Source: Candidatus Cloacimonadota bacterium (GTDB lineage: Bacteria > Cloacimonadota > Cloacimonadia > Cloacimonadales > Cloacimonadaceae). Taken from it: a stretch of 64,000 bases of DNA. The stretch lies in the NCBI GenBank assembly GCA_012728875.1, contig JAAYEF010000021.1, forward strand, positions 33,283 to 97,282, given 5' to 3'. Shown here piece by piece: positions 1-8,763 of the stretch. Below the pieces are notes generated by a model, which was not told the origin of the DNA, searched no databases, and saw only the letters and a list, made by a program, of their open reading frames with translations. The position numbers were made by a program, and so were the translations under genes. The stretch's first letter is position 1. Each line of letters begins with the position of its first letter.

Positions 1-273
1 GGAGACCACGCCTACAAGCTGAAGATCAATTCCACCAAATCCATGGTGGGACACATGCTGGGAGCCGCTGCCGGCATCGAAGCCATTGCCTGCGTGAAAT
101 CCATCGAAACAGGCATCCTGCACCCCACCATAAACCAGTTTGAAAAAGACCCCGACTGCGATCTGGACTACGTTCCGAATGTGGCGCAAGAGTTCGAAGT
201 CAAGGCAGCACTTTCCAATTCACTTGGTTTTGGCGGTCACAACGCCGCTTTGGTGTTTAAAAAATACGTTTAA
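1..273 (+). CDS. fabF: Beta-ketoacyl-ACP synthase II, C-terminal part (5' truncated by window edge)
   Basis: Frame 1 is open from base 1: [29 protein letters not shown]...[21 protein letters not shown] active-site '[14 protein letters not shown]' and 'NSFGFGGHN' motifs. Confidence 0.93.
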   Translation, partial: GDHAYKLKINSTKSMVGHMLGAAAGIEAIACVKSIETGILHPTINQFEKDPDCDLDYVPNVAQEFEVKAALSNSLGFGGHNAALVFKKYV

Positions 274-315
274 ACGACACTCTGCAACATCCAAGTAACT
301 GAACCGGAAACAGTA

Positions 316-1083
316 TTGAGCAATTTAGTACAGAAGATCCTGGAATACTTCAACGGGAATAAGATCTCGGAGCAGTATCCCAAATGGGAAAAAAACCTGG
401 CCCAGCTCCAAAAGAGGATCGAATACCGTTTTCATGATCTCAACCTGCTCAAAGCCGCGCTCACCCACAAATCCTATCTCAGAAGAAATTACGGTGACCA
501 CAAAGCCCCTTCGCCCTTTGAACGGATGGAGTTTTTGGGAGATTCCATTTTGGGCTTCATCGTGTCCAAAGAGCTTTTTGCGCGGCATCCGGATGAACAG
601 GAAGGCAAGCTTAGCAAGCTGAAATCCAAGATTGTTTCCGAAACATATCTCACCCTCAAGGCCAATGCGCTGGACTTGGGAAAACACCTCTTGCTGAGCC
701 CGGAGGAACATCAATCCGGCGGTGCGAAAAAACCCTCCATCCTCAGCGATGCCGTGGAAGCCTTGATCTGCGCCATCTATCTGGATAGCGGCATTGCCTC
801 CGTCACCCGTTTCATAAAAAACCACATCCTCGTGGACTATGAAACCACCGTCACCCGCAACGAACTGGTGAACTACAAAAGCATTCTGCAGGAATATATG
901 CAATCCCGGGGTGAGCAGGCTCCGCGCTATGCAACCATTGCCGAGGAAGGGCCGGAACACAACAAAACTTTCATCGTGGAAGTGTATCATGGGCAGAACG
1001 TTTTGGGTCGTGGAAAAGGAAGCACAAAAAAGAACGCTCAGCAGGAAGCGGCTCACGAAGCCTGCCAAAAATTGGGGATTTAA
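316..1083 (+). CDS. rnc: Ribonuclease III (TTG start)
   Basis: ERMEFLGDSILGFIVSKELF signature, SDAVEALICAIYLDSG, C-terminal dsRBD (GKGSTKKNAQQEAAHEA). Confidence 0.96.
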   Translation: MSNLVQKILEYFNGNKISEQYPKWEKNLAQLQKRIEYRFHDLNLLKAALTHKSYLRRNYGDHKAPSPFERMEFLGDSILGFIVSKELFARHPDEQEGKLSKLKSKIVSETYLTLKANALDLGKHLLLSPEEHQSGGAKKPSILSDAVEALICAIYLDSGIASVTRFIKNHILVDYETTVTRNELVNYKSILQEYMQSRGEQAPRYATIAEEGPEHNKTFIVEVYHGQNVLGRGKGSTKKNAQQEAAHEACQKLGI

Positions 1084-1128
1084 GAGCCCTGATTGTTTGA
1101 TCAACCCTTCCATTATTGGAGGCTGAAA

Positions 1129-2040
1129 ATGAAGATTTTCCCCGTTTTTTTGGGTATGCGCGGCTGTCCTGCCCGCTGTGTTTACTGCGATCAGGACAAG
1201 ATCAGCGGCGCTCCGGACTTGGATCTCAAAGCCACTATTGCCCAGATTCAAGATTTTATCACCCGCAACGCCGGACTCCCCAAACAGATTGCCTTCTATG
1301 GCGGCAGCTTCACCGCCTTGGACCGTGATTTCCGTGAAAAGCTGCTTGGGTCGGTTTTGGAGGTCTGCGACAGCTTCACCAGCTTCAGAATCTCCACCCA
1401 CCCGCTTTTTGTGGATCACGATATTCTGGATTGGTGCGCCAAATGGAACATCAAAACAATTGAACTAGGCATCCAGGATTTCAATGACGAAGTTTTGAAG
1501 CAATCCTGCCGCGGCTACACTGGCAAGCAGGCTTGGGAAGCGGCTGTGCGGGTTAAGGAAAAGGGCTTTGAGCTTGGCATCCAACTCATGCCCGGTCTGC
1601 CTGGATGGAGCCCAACCAGTCTGGCGGAAAACCACACCCGGCTTCTGGAACTGAAGGCAGATCTGCTCCGGCTCTACCCCCTTGTCGTGATCAGGGGAAC
1701 CGCTTTGGAAAAGATCTTTCATGCGGGTCAATACAAACCGCTCGACCTGGATGAAGCCGTCACCCAATGCGCAGACTATTTCCCTATTGCTGAACAAGTC
1801 CGGACCCGCATCATCAAACTGGGCATTCCTTCAAATATTGATGCCAAAGAAATTGTGGCAGGTCCTTGGCATCCCGCATTTGGAGAACTTGTGAAGGCGG
1901 AGCTCATAGCTCGCAAGGTGCTATCCATCAATCCTCAGGAAGAAGCTGCAACTTTGAGCAGGGAGGAAATCCGTATGCTTAAAGCTCACGGTGGCAAAGC
2001 TTTGGATAAGGTTCAGAAGTGGTTTGAACACAACACTTGA
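1129..2040 (+). CDS. Radical SAM protein (Elp3/HemN-like)
   Basis: GCPARCVYCDQ CxxxCxxC motif, AFYGGSFTALD, ELGIQDFND; internal ATG at 1129 preferred over track start. Confidence 0.85.
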   Translation: MKIFPVFLGMRGCPARCVYCDQDKISGAPDLDLKATIAQIQDFITRNAGLPKQIAFYGGSFTALDRDFREKLLGSVLEVCDSFTSFRISTHPLFVDHDILDWCAKWNIKTIELGIQDFNDEVLKQSCRGYTGKQAWEAAVRVKEKGFELGIQLMPGLPGWSPTSLAENHTRLLELKADLLRLYPLVVIRGTALEKIFHAGQYKPLDLDEAVTQCADYFPIAEQVRTRIIKLGIPSNIDAKEIVAGPWHPAFGELVKAELIARKVLSINPQEEAATLSREEIRMLKAHGGKALDKVQKWFEHNT

Positions 2041-2078
2041 ACAAAAAACCGGCAAAAAAAGAAAAAATTCTTTTTGCC

Positions 2079-2106
2079 TTGGCTCAAAAATCGCTTATTG
2101 TATAAT
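2079..2106 (+). promoter_or_regulatory. Putative sigma70-type promoter (TTGGCT-N16-TATAAT)
   Basis: TTGGCT at 2079-2084, TATAAT at 2101-2106, only about 30 nt upstream of a terminator hairpin. Confidence 0.45.
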
Positions 2107-2138
2107 TAGCCTACAGACACTACATAGAATGCCCTCCG

Positions 2139-2178
2139 AAACGTGGGAACACCGCCCGGTGTTTCCCACGTTTTTTTA
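2139..2178 (+). terminator. Rho-independent terminator
   Basis: AACGTGGGAACACC-gccc-GGTGTTTCCCACGTT followed by T-run. Confidence 0.85.
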
Positions 2179-2818
2179 TTCTCCACAAAAAGGGGCTTGA
2201 CTCAGTTTGAAGAGCCGAAAATGGTGCCATTAATCATTTGATATAGCATAAATGTGGGTGTTCTGGGATGTCAGATGATTGAAAGGAACACCAGAAATTG
2301 TAATATGGAATTTTGATAATTATCTGGGACTCGACGAAAAAACTAGTTTGCTGTAATGTGCAAAGCACAAAAAAAGTAGCTTTATGGAAGGTTAGATGAT
2401 GGCAACCACGGAATCCACGGAAAGACACGGAAAGATTATTTTCGCTGATGAGACATATTTGATCAGAGCTGCAGTTTTCTGGTTTCACTCCTTTAAAAAG
2501 CTTCTTTTCGTGTTGTATGCTGACTTCCTCAAAATGGCTATCTACAACCAAACACCTTTTTTTGGATATCTTAATGAGATTCTCATTTATCCAAATCCTC
2601 TACCATATTATAAACTGACACCCAAAGCTGCAAGTTGTGACACAAGTGGAAAGTGGGGATAACGCTTTGATTGGGAGGGAGATACGATGGACTGGCTTAA
2701 GAAATGTCCAAGCGCCTATCTGGACGTTTTTGGACTGTTTGTTGACACTATTATTGCAAATTTGGATAGCGTTTGGACAGGCTTTGGAAAGAGCAGTTGG
2801 AAAAATCGAACTTTGAAA

Positions 2819-3574
2819 TTAGAAAAAGCGCAATTGGAGTGCAATTGTGCCAATCAGGAAAGCTCCGTAATTCCAATCTGAGTCTAAAACCAGAACAGGG
2901 TAGTCTATATTAAATGGTTGGAGGATAATCTTTTGCCTGTGATGGTCGATCTGCACTTTTTTGATGGTGAGACCATCGTCGGTTCTTACAACTGCAATTT
3001 TCCCATCTGCTTTTTCCCAGCTCTGATCGTTTTTTATAACGACAATATCCTGATGCTGGATTACAGGCTCCATGCTCTGTCCATTTACTTGAAAGACAGT
3101 ATATTGCTTGGGATTGCCGGGCAGAAAAGAGAGTGGTAATTGAATCTGCCCAACCTGACTCCACTCGTCTCTGATCTCCAGCGGAGGGCCGGCGGCTATC
3201 TCTCCCACGATGGGAAAGGTGATAGAACTGGTTGGATCGAAGTCCTGGCTGTTTAGCGGGTGCAGGATGGGAGAGATAGTGGGAGGGTTTGATTTATCTG
3301 GACTGGATGTTCTTACTTGTGCTTGCTTGCCTTGGATCAGCTCTTGGAACTCGTCTTTGGCATACATGGAACCGTTTCCAGTAAAGAGCCAGTGGAGATT
3401 AATCTTATCTCTGGATAGGACTTCCAGGAACTCGGGATCGGGATATCTTTCGCTTGATTTATATCTGGAAAGGGAGGCACGGGAGATGCCATATTTCTCA
3501 GCAAACTGGTAATCCTTGAGTCGCATAGCCTTGATCACCAAGCTAAGACGGTGTCCGATAGTAGGTTTATTCAT
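2819..3574 (-). CDS. LexA/CI-like repressor, XRE HTH + S24 peptidase
   Basis: N-terminal HTH (LKDYQFAEKYGISRASLSRYKSSE), cleavage-site-like VGEIAAGPP, GQSMEPVI catalytic Ser, IAVVRTDDGLTIKKV catalytic Lys; start at MNKPTIG (cat 3572-3574). Confidence 0.85.
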   Translation of the reverse strand: MNKPTIGHRLSLVIKAMRLKDYQFAEKYGISRASLSRYKSSERYPDPEFLEVLSRDKINLHWLFTGNGSMYAKDEFQELIQGKQAQVRTSSPDKSNPPTISPILHPLNSQDFDPTSSITFPIVGEIAAGPPLEIRDEWSQVGQIQLPLSFLPGNPKQYTVFQVNGQSMEPVIQHQDIVVIKNDQSWEKADGKIAVVRTDDGLTIKKVQIDHHRQKIILQPFNIDYPVLVLDSDWNYGAFLIGTIALQLRFF

Positions 3575-3815
3575 TGTAAGCTCCAAACAGAAATTTGTTA
3601 TTGACGATATCCACATGGCTGCAAATATGGTTTCTGGAGTCATTCTTATGCAGGGTTATTTGAGGTCAACACTAAAGTATATATTGTGACCCAAGTGGAT
3701 TATAAAGTATTGTCAGATAATGCGTAATAAACTCGGCAAACTCGCAGAAAGGACTTCCCAAGATTCTGCGCTTGTGGTTCTTAGCACCCTAACTAATACA
3801 TAAGTGAGGTGTAGA

Positions 3816-4388
3816 ATGACTACCAAAAAACACAGACAATCGGAAGTGCAGAATCGGGCTAACCAGGGCAATGTCCAAGCGGGTACCCCTGTCCAAGCGG
3901 GGGTGACGATGAGGCTTAACTCATTGATAACTATGATGAGAAGCCAAAATGTCCAAGCGCTTGACCGTATTTTTCAGATTAGCAGACTGAAATGTCCAAG
4001 TGGGTCGCAGTTTTTGAAGGACTTGGACATGGACATTAAAGTCGATTTGATCTGGTTACCCATAGATAGGGTGGCCTTACTGCTGCACAGAAACCTGAAG
4101 ACGATCAGGAGAATGGTCGAGGCCGGGAAGCTGACCGCGCTCAAGCATCAGATACCTACCAAGAACGGTGCTACGATCAAGACCTTTATTCTGGCAACCG
4201 AAGAGATCATCCAGGCAGAATATGATAGGTTCAGAGATAGCCTGCAAAAGCCAGAACTCTACTTTGAGGAAGTGATAGAACTGGGAGTTCATTCTTATCC
4301 CAGTGTCTTTCTGGTCTATTACGAGAATGACGGTGATCTGTCTGTTAAGACCAGCAAGAAATCAGGAGGTTCAGATGTATCCCTATAA
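3816..4388 (+). CDS. HTH/excisionase-like accessory protein of the transposition module; N-terminus overlaps repeated motifs
   Basis: IDRVALLLHRNLKTIRRMVEAGKLTALKHQI HTH-like segment; start may instead be ATG at 4029; GAGGTG RBS before 3816. Confidence 0.55.
   Translation: MTTKKHRQSEVQNRANQGNVQAGTPVQAGVTMRLNSLITMMRSQNVQALDRIFQISRLKCPSGSQFLKDLDMDIKVDLIWLPIDRVALLLHRNLKTIRRMVEAGKLTALKHQIPTKNGATIKTFILATEEIIQAEYDRFRDSLQKPELYFEEVIELGVHSYPSVFLVYYENDGDLSVKTSKKSGGSDVSL
3872..4029 (+). repeat. Cluster of TGTCCAAGCG-type repeats (3872, 3890, 3950, 3993 and inverted CTTGGACA at 4022)
   Basis: Exact TGTCCAAGCG at 3872-3881, 3890-3899, 3950-3959; TGTCCAAGTG at 3993-4002; further exact copy at 2705-2714. 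Confidence 0.75.
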
Positions 4389-6924
4389 TGGCAGACCAAC
4401 TGGTGAGTTCCTGAGAGAATATCGGGATAAGCTAAACGAACTGCAAGAGCTGATGGAAAGCCAGGGGCTCAAGCTGCAGATCAAGGATGGAGGCAGGTGC
4501 ATTGTACTTCCGGAAGTGAAAGCTGGATTGGGAGAGGCGGGTGCTGGTAGCAAGGATAGCTCAGATAACAGTTTCATGCTCGCCTACAGCCAGCAGTATA
4601 ATGCCCAAGCCGACACCTCAGAAGATAATCTGGAGTCCGAAACAGTTTATGAGACCTATGATGACTACATGGAGTTTGAACGCAAGCTCACTTTGATCCA
4701 TGAAGCCAGAGACAATGGTGTAGTGATCGACTTCTCCAGCGACTTTCTTGATCTGACTCCAGTAGAAGAGGAAAGGCTCCTGTATCGGGATGAAGCTCAA
4801 CTCTATGGCAGATTCTGCCAAGAAGTTATGCGCAGACTATATGGAGCGGAGTCTAAGATTCTGGCTTGGAAGAGAATCACCAGTGACTATAACGGCAAGA
4901 GGCTGGTTCCGGAATTGTACAACCTCAAAGGACCCAGAAAAGAAAGAGCGCTGCGGGAATGGCTACGGACCTACCATGAAACTAATCTCGATATGTATGC
5001 CTTGATCCACAAAAGCAAAGGCAAATTCAAAGAGCGCAAGATCAGTTATCAAGAACAGCAGTACCTACTGCATCTTCTGCTCAATCCCAATCGCATCAAG
5101 ATCGGCTCTGCCATCACCAATCTCAAACAGATGAGCAAAAACGGGATCATTGAATCCCAGACCAATGAACGAACGCTCAGACGCTGGTGCGAGGAATGGG
5201 CTGCCAGACATCCGGCAGAGTGGTACCAAGCCAGAGATGGCAGTAAGTTTGTCTCTGAGAATGTCATAAAGAGCATCATGCGAGATGGCGGAAGCCTATC
5301 GGTGGGACAGGTGTGGGTGGCGGATGGACATACCCTCTCCTTCGATATCCTCAATCCTCAGACCGGAAGAGCCCAACGCATGACGATGATCATGGTGATG
5401 GACTGGGCAAGCAGGTACCCGGTGGGTGCCTCACTCGCCTTTACCGAAGATAGCCAGCATATCCTCACTGCCTTCCGCAACGGCTTCATCAACTGCGCTC
5501 AGATCGCTGATAACAACAGTGGCACGATGGCAGTGCTGCCCAAGTATGTCTATCTGGATAATGGCAAGGCCTTCCGGGCTAAGATATTTCATGAGAGATG
5601 GGAAGATCATGACCTGAACAAAGAACTGGGCGGCATCTTCCCCAGGCTCAATATCGGAGTAAGGTTCGCAGAGAGCTACAATGCCAAAGCCAAGATCATC
5701 GAACGCTTCTTCAAGACCTTCCAGGAGCAGTTTGAGCGGTTCATCACCACCTTTAGAGGAGCTTCGATAGACGATAAGCCCTCTGTCCTGCATAGAAACG
5801 AGGTCTGGGCTAAGAAGCTCTATACCGGTAAGCCGCCTACCATAGAGGAGACGATGCAGATGATCGCCTTCTACGTGAGATTCTGCTATGGTGAAACACC
5901 GCATACCTCACTCAATAGACGCACTCCTTACGAAGTCTTCGGTGCAGCGAGGATAGCCGAGAGCCGCCAGATTGAGATCTCCAAACTGAACTTCCTGATG
6001 ATGGCGATGGAGCGCAAGAACATCAGATCTGAAGGCATCAGGCTGGATAAGAAGGTCTATTGGCATCGGGAACTGGTTAATCATGTGGGACAGCCTTGTA
6101 TCATCAGGTTCGACTACAGCGATGCCAGATGGATCGTGGTCTATGATAAGAACGACCAGTTCATCTGCCAGGCAGCCTTGAGAAAGACACAGCATCCGTT
6201 TATCGAAGTCTCGATGGATCAGGCAGTCTCGCATAAGGAGCTGAACAAGGAGTACAAAGAGATCAAGGCTCTGAGGCGGGAGAAAGAACGCAGTGCCAAA
6301 AAGTGGGTGGTGAACTCACAGAGGGCAGTTGATGCTTTGTTCAAGAACTCAAACGCCAGACAGGACAAGCTTGAGGATCAAGGAGCCGGAGCACTGTTCC
6401 ATAGTCCTCCCCTGCTGGAAGCACCTCCCAAGGATAGCGATGAGATCATCGAGGAGATGACCAGAAAGATGATGTTGAGGCAGCCGAAGTATCCGGATAT
6501 GCTGAGTCCGGATGAGCGGGAACAGCTTGAAGCTAAAGAGAAAGAGAGACTGGAAACTCAGGATAGAGAAAAGAGAATCCTGGAGGAAATCAAAGAGTCA
6601 TTCGATCGGATCGGGCTAGAGTATCATCCTGACAGCGAAGAACCCTCAATTGAATTTGAAATGGCATTCAGTCAAACGGCAAGGGACTATTACGGATCTC
6701 AACAAAGGGCAATGGCAGAACAAGAAGCTTCAACTCAGGATGTAGCCCCTGCAACCGATGAGGGAAATCAAAACCTTACAGATAACAATCAAGACGAGGT
6801 TAATCTTGGGAATACCGAATCAACTGAGGAAGAACATGATCAGGGTACACCTGCGAAGGAGCAGAACCCATTTGGACATCTTTCCAGAGATGAATACCTC
6901 AAGCGCATCGGAATAATCGATTAG
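4375..6924 (+). CDS. DDE-type (MuA/rve-family) transposase
   Basis: VWVADGHTLSFDI (D), YVYLDNGKAFRAK (D), AKAKIIERFFKTFQEQFERF (E); ATG at 4375 preceded by AGGAGG. Confidence 0.9.
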   Translation: MYPYNGRPTGEFLREYRDKLNELQELMESQGLKLQIKDGGRCIVLPEVKAGLGEAGAGSKDSSDNSFMLAYSQQYNAQADTSEDNLESETVYETYDDYMEFERKLTLIHEARDNGVVIDFSSDFLDLTPVEEERLLYRDEAQLYGRFCQEVMRRLYGAESKILAWKRITSDYNGKRLVPELYNLKGPRKERALREWLRTYHETNLDMYALIHKSKGKFKERKISYQEQQYLLHLLLNPNRIKIGSAITNLKQMSKNGIIESQTNERTLRRWCEEWAARHPAEWYQARDGSKFVSENVIKSIMRDGGSLSVGQVWVADGHTLSFDILNPQTGRAQRMTMIMVMDWASRYPVGASLAFTEDSQHILTAFRNGFINCAQIADNNSGTMAVLPKYVYLDNGKAFRAKIFHERWEDHDLNKELGGIFPRLNIGVRFAESYNAKAKIIERFFKTFQEQFERFITTFRGASIDDKPSVLHRNEVWAKKLYTGKPPTIEETMQMIAFYVRFCYGETPHTSLNRRTPYEVFGAARIAESRQIEISKLNFLMMAMERKNIRSEGIRLDKKVYWHRELVNHVGQPCIIRFDYSDARWIVVYDKNDQFICQAALRKTQHPFIEVSMDQAVSHKELNKEYKEIKALRREKERSAKKWVVNSQRAVDALFKNSNARQDKLEDQGAGALFHSPPLLEAPPKDSDEIIEEMTRKMMLRQPKYPDMLSPDEREQLEAKEKERLETQDREKRILEEIKESFDRIGLEYHPDSEEPSIEFEMAFSQTARDYYGSQQRAMAEQEASTQDVAPATDEGNQNLTDNNQDEVNLGNTESTEEEHDQGTPAKEQNPFGHLSRDEYLKRIGIID

Positions 6925-6933
6925 GAGGCGGTC

Positions 6934-7644
6934 ATGAAACAGGGAAAACTTGTCAGAACACAGAACGTTATCGCTGCCGATAAATGCATTGAATACCTAC
7001 AAACTCGACCTAAGCTGGAGATGGTTGGGCTGGGACTCTTGTATGGAAAACCGGGGTTGGGCAAGACCACCTATGCCAGCCGGATAGCCTTCAGTCATGG
7101 CTATCTTTACCTTAGGCTGGAGGCAACCACTACACCCAAGGCGTTCGCCTCCAAGCTACTTTTAGCCCTATACAAGAGGTTTGGCATGGGAGAGTATATC
7201 CCATACGGTACAGCCAATGACCTCTTTGTAATGTGCTTATCGCTTCTGGAAGATCATCCAGATACGATTATCGTGGTAGATGAGATTGACTACGCCTTTC
7301 GGCATCCGCAGCTCTTAGGTGCAATCCGAGATATTGTGGATGAGACCACTGCGATAGTAATCCTGGTCGGGATGCAAAATGCCAAGGATAAGCTGAATCA
7401 AATCAATGAGTATTACTTTGACCGATGCAACTTCTTTTATGAGTTCCAAGACCTGCCCAAGAAAGACATAGCCCAATTATGCAGCGAGATACTGGAAATC
7501 AAATTCCATCCGGATATTGTTGAATATGTGCATTTCCACTCCTGCGGAAACATCAGAAAAGCGATGAAGCTGATCCGCTCAGTGGAAGAGATAGGCAGAT
7601 ACAAAAACCTTGAAATAGTATCCCAAGCCGATCTGGATGATTGA
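6934..7644 (+). CDS. MuB/TniB-like AAA ATPase (transposition target protein)
   Basis: Walker A GKPGLGKTTYAS, Walker B TIIVVDEIDYAF, directly downstream of transposase. Confidence 0.85.
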   Translation: MKQGKLVRTQNVIAADKCIEYLQTRPKLEMVGLGLLYGKPGLGKTTYASRIAFSHGYLYLRLEATTTPKAFASKLLLALYKRFGMGEYIPYGTANDLFVMCLSLLEDHPDTIIVVDEIDYAFRHPQLLGAIRDIVDETTAIVILVGMQNAKDKLNQINEYYFDRCNFFYEFQDLPKKDIAQLCSEILEIKFHPDIVEYVHFHSCGNIRKAMKLIRSVEEIGRYKNLEIVSQADLDD

Positions 7645-8143
7645 GGAACCCATGACGGATAAAGAACTGATTTTCAACTTCATCAGTCAGTATGATAGAC
7701 CTTTCAACGCGGAGGCTATTGCTCAGATGACTAGTATCAGACTTGATGTCATAGAAACACAACTACCAGGGCTGCTCCAAAGCCAAGCAATCAAACAAAT
7801 AGAAGATAATCCTCCCATCTACGTCCGAACTAATCGCTATCAAGCCAGGATCGGCTATCAGCATTACAAAGGCTGGACTTTCAGTATAGCGGATGCCCAT
7901 AGGCTCTTGGACATCATTGAAAAGGGTAGTTACAAATCCATCCGAGAGATTGCCCAAGCCACTGGGAAGTCAAGACAGTGGGTCTATATCTATCTGGAAG
8001 CACTGGCATCAATAGAGGTTGTTGACCTCAGGCAGCACACCTATGTGGTTATATCCCGTCAAAACCTGCCCAAGATCGGCAGAAAAGTCCAGAAAGGTAT
8101 ATTGGGACAACTTAGGAGTTTGAATCGGATTGGGGGGGTATAG
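7637..8143 (+). CDS. Winged-helix/HTH protein of transposition module
   Basis: SIREIAQATGKSRQWVYIYLEALASIEVVDLR HTH-like; overlaps end of ATPase gene. Confidence 0.5.
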   Translation: MIEEPMTDKELIFNFISQYDRPFNAEAIAQMTSIRLDVIETQLPGLLQSQAIKQIEDNPPIYVRTNRYQARIGYQHYKGWTFSIADAHRLLDIIEKGSYKSIREIAQATGKSRQWVYIYLEALASIEVVDLRQHTYVVISRQNLPKIGRKVQKGILGQLRSLNRIGGV

Positions 8144-8196
8144 AGTTATATAAAAAAGAAGAAATTTCATCACGCCAATACAAGACAAAAATATTT

Positions 8197-8763
8197 CTAG
8201 CATCCGTTCGATAATTCTCTAAAACTTATCAGGTTTTCTGATCCTGTTAGGTAAATCCGCTGGAATCTGTCTGATGTGTTATTCTTCCAATCATGGGGAG
8301 AATAATTGATGGGTCTTTTGACGCAAGGTTTTCTTTGAAACACGACAAATCTTTGTATTATATCAGGGCACATAATATGGTCTTGATGAAACTCAACAGC
8401 AAGAGCTTCACAGTACTCCATCAAACAAACAGAAGATCGAAACTGCTTAGAAGCGTTATTTGTTTTTTTAGATTTTAACTCGATGTAAAATAAGAAGCAG
8501 TTGTGTTTGTCCTCGGCAATAAGGATATAATCACATCTTGATAATTCTCCCTTTCTTCCAAGGAGGAAGCTATTTTTTGGGATAAAACCATCAAGTTTTA
8601 TGGCCAGACACGTTTCGGGGACATTTTTAATTGTGATTTTTTTTGTTTTAGCTTGACTTGCAGTTTCCTTAAGGCTAATGGTACGTCCAAAGGACGGATG
8701 TTCTTCAGTCTTTACAATAATGTTAGGCACATAAATATTATGAATCAAATCTATAACACTCAT
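8197..8763 (-). CDS. Small protein with PD-(D/E)XK-like motif, partner of the upstream ATPase
   Basis: CDYILIAEDKHNCFLFYIELKSKK (D...ExK spacing); start codon overlaps ATPase stop region. Confidence 0.45.
   Translation of the reverse strand: MSVIDLIHNIYVPNIIVKTEEHPSFGRTISLKETASQAKTKKITIKNVPETCLAIKLDGFIPKNSFLLGRKGELSRCDYILIAEDKHNCFLFYIELKSKKTNNASKQFRSSVCLMEYCEALAVEFHQDHIMCPDIIQRFVVFQRKPCVKRPINYSPHDWKNNTSDRFQRIYLTGSENLISFRELSNGC

Larger units (their letters stand above)
2705..8143. mobile_element. Mu-like/Tn552-like transposition module (repressor, transposase, target-selection ATPase); true ends not determined
   Basis: Divergent S24 repressor and DDE transposase + MuB/TniB-like ATPase + HTH protein in order; repeated TGTCCAAGCG motifs at left; outer boundaries are a guess. 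Confidence 0.6.

Noticed and set aside
325-1419. 364-aa minus-strand ORF
   Set aside because: Shadow ORF antisense to rnc and the radical SAM gene; no recognisable domain.
7906-7913. CTTGGACA as right-end copy of the TGTCCAAG repeat
   Set aside because: Single 8-mer within coding sequence of the HTH gene; likely chance.
2705-8143. CRISPR-associated transposon (CAST) or phage Mu-like prophage
   Set aside because: No cas genes, CRISPR array, TniQ or phage structural genes recognised; only transposition core.
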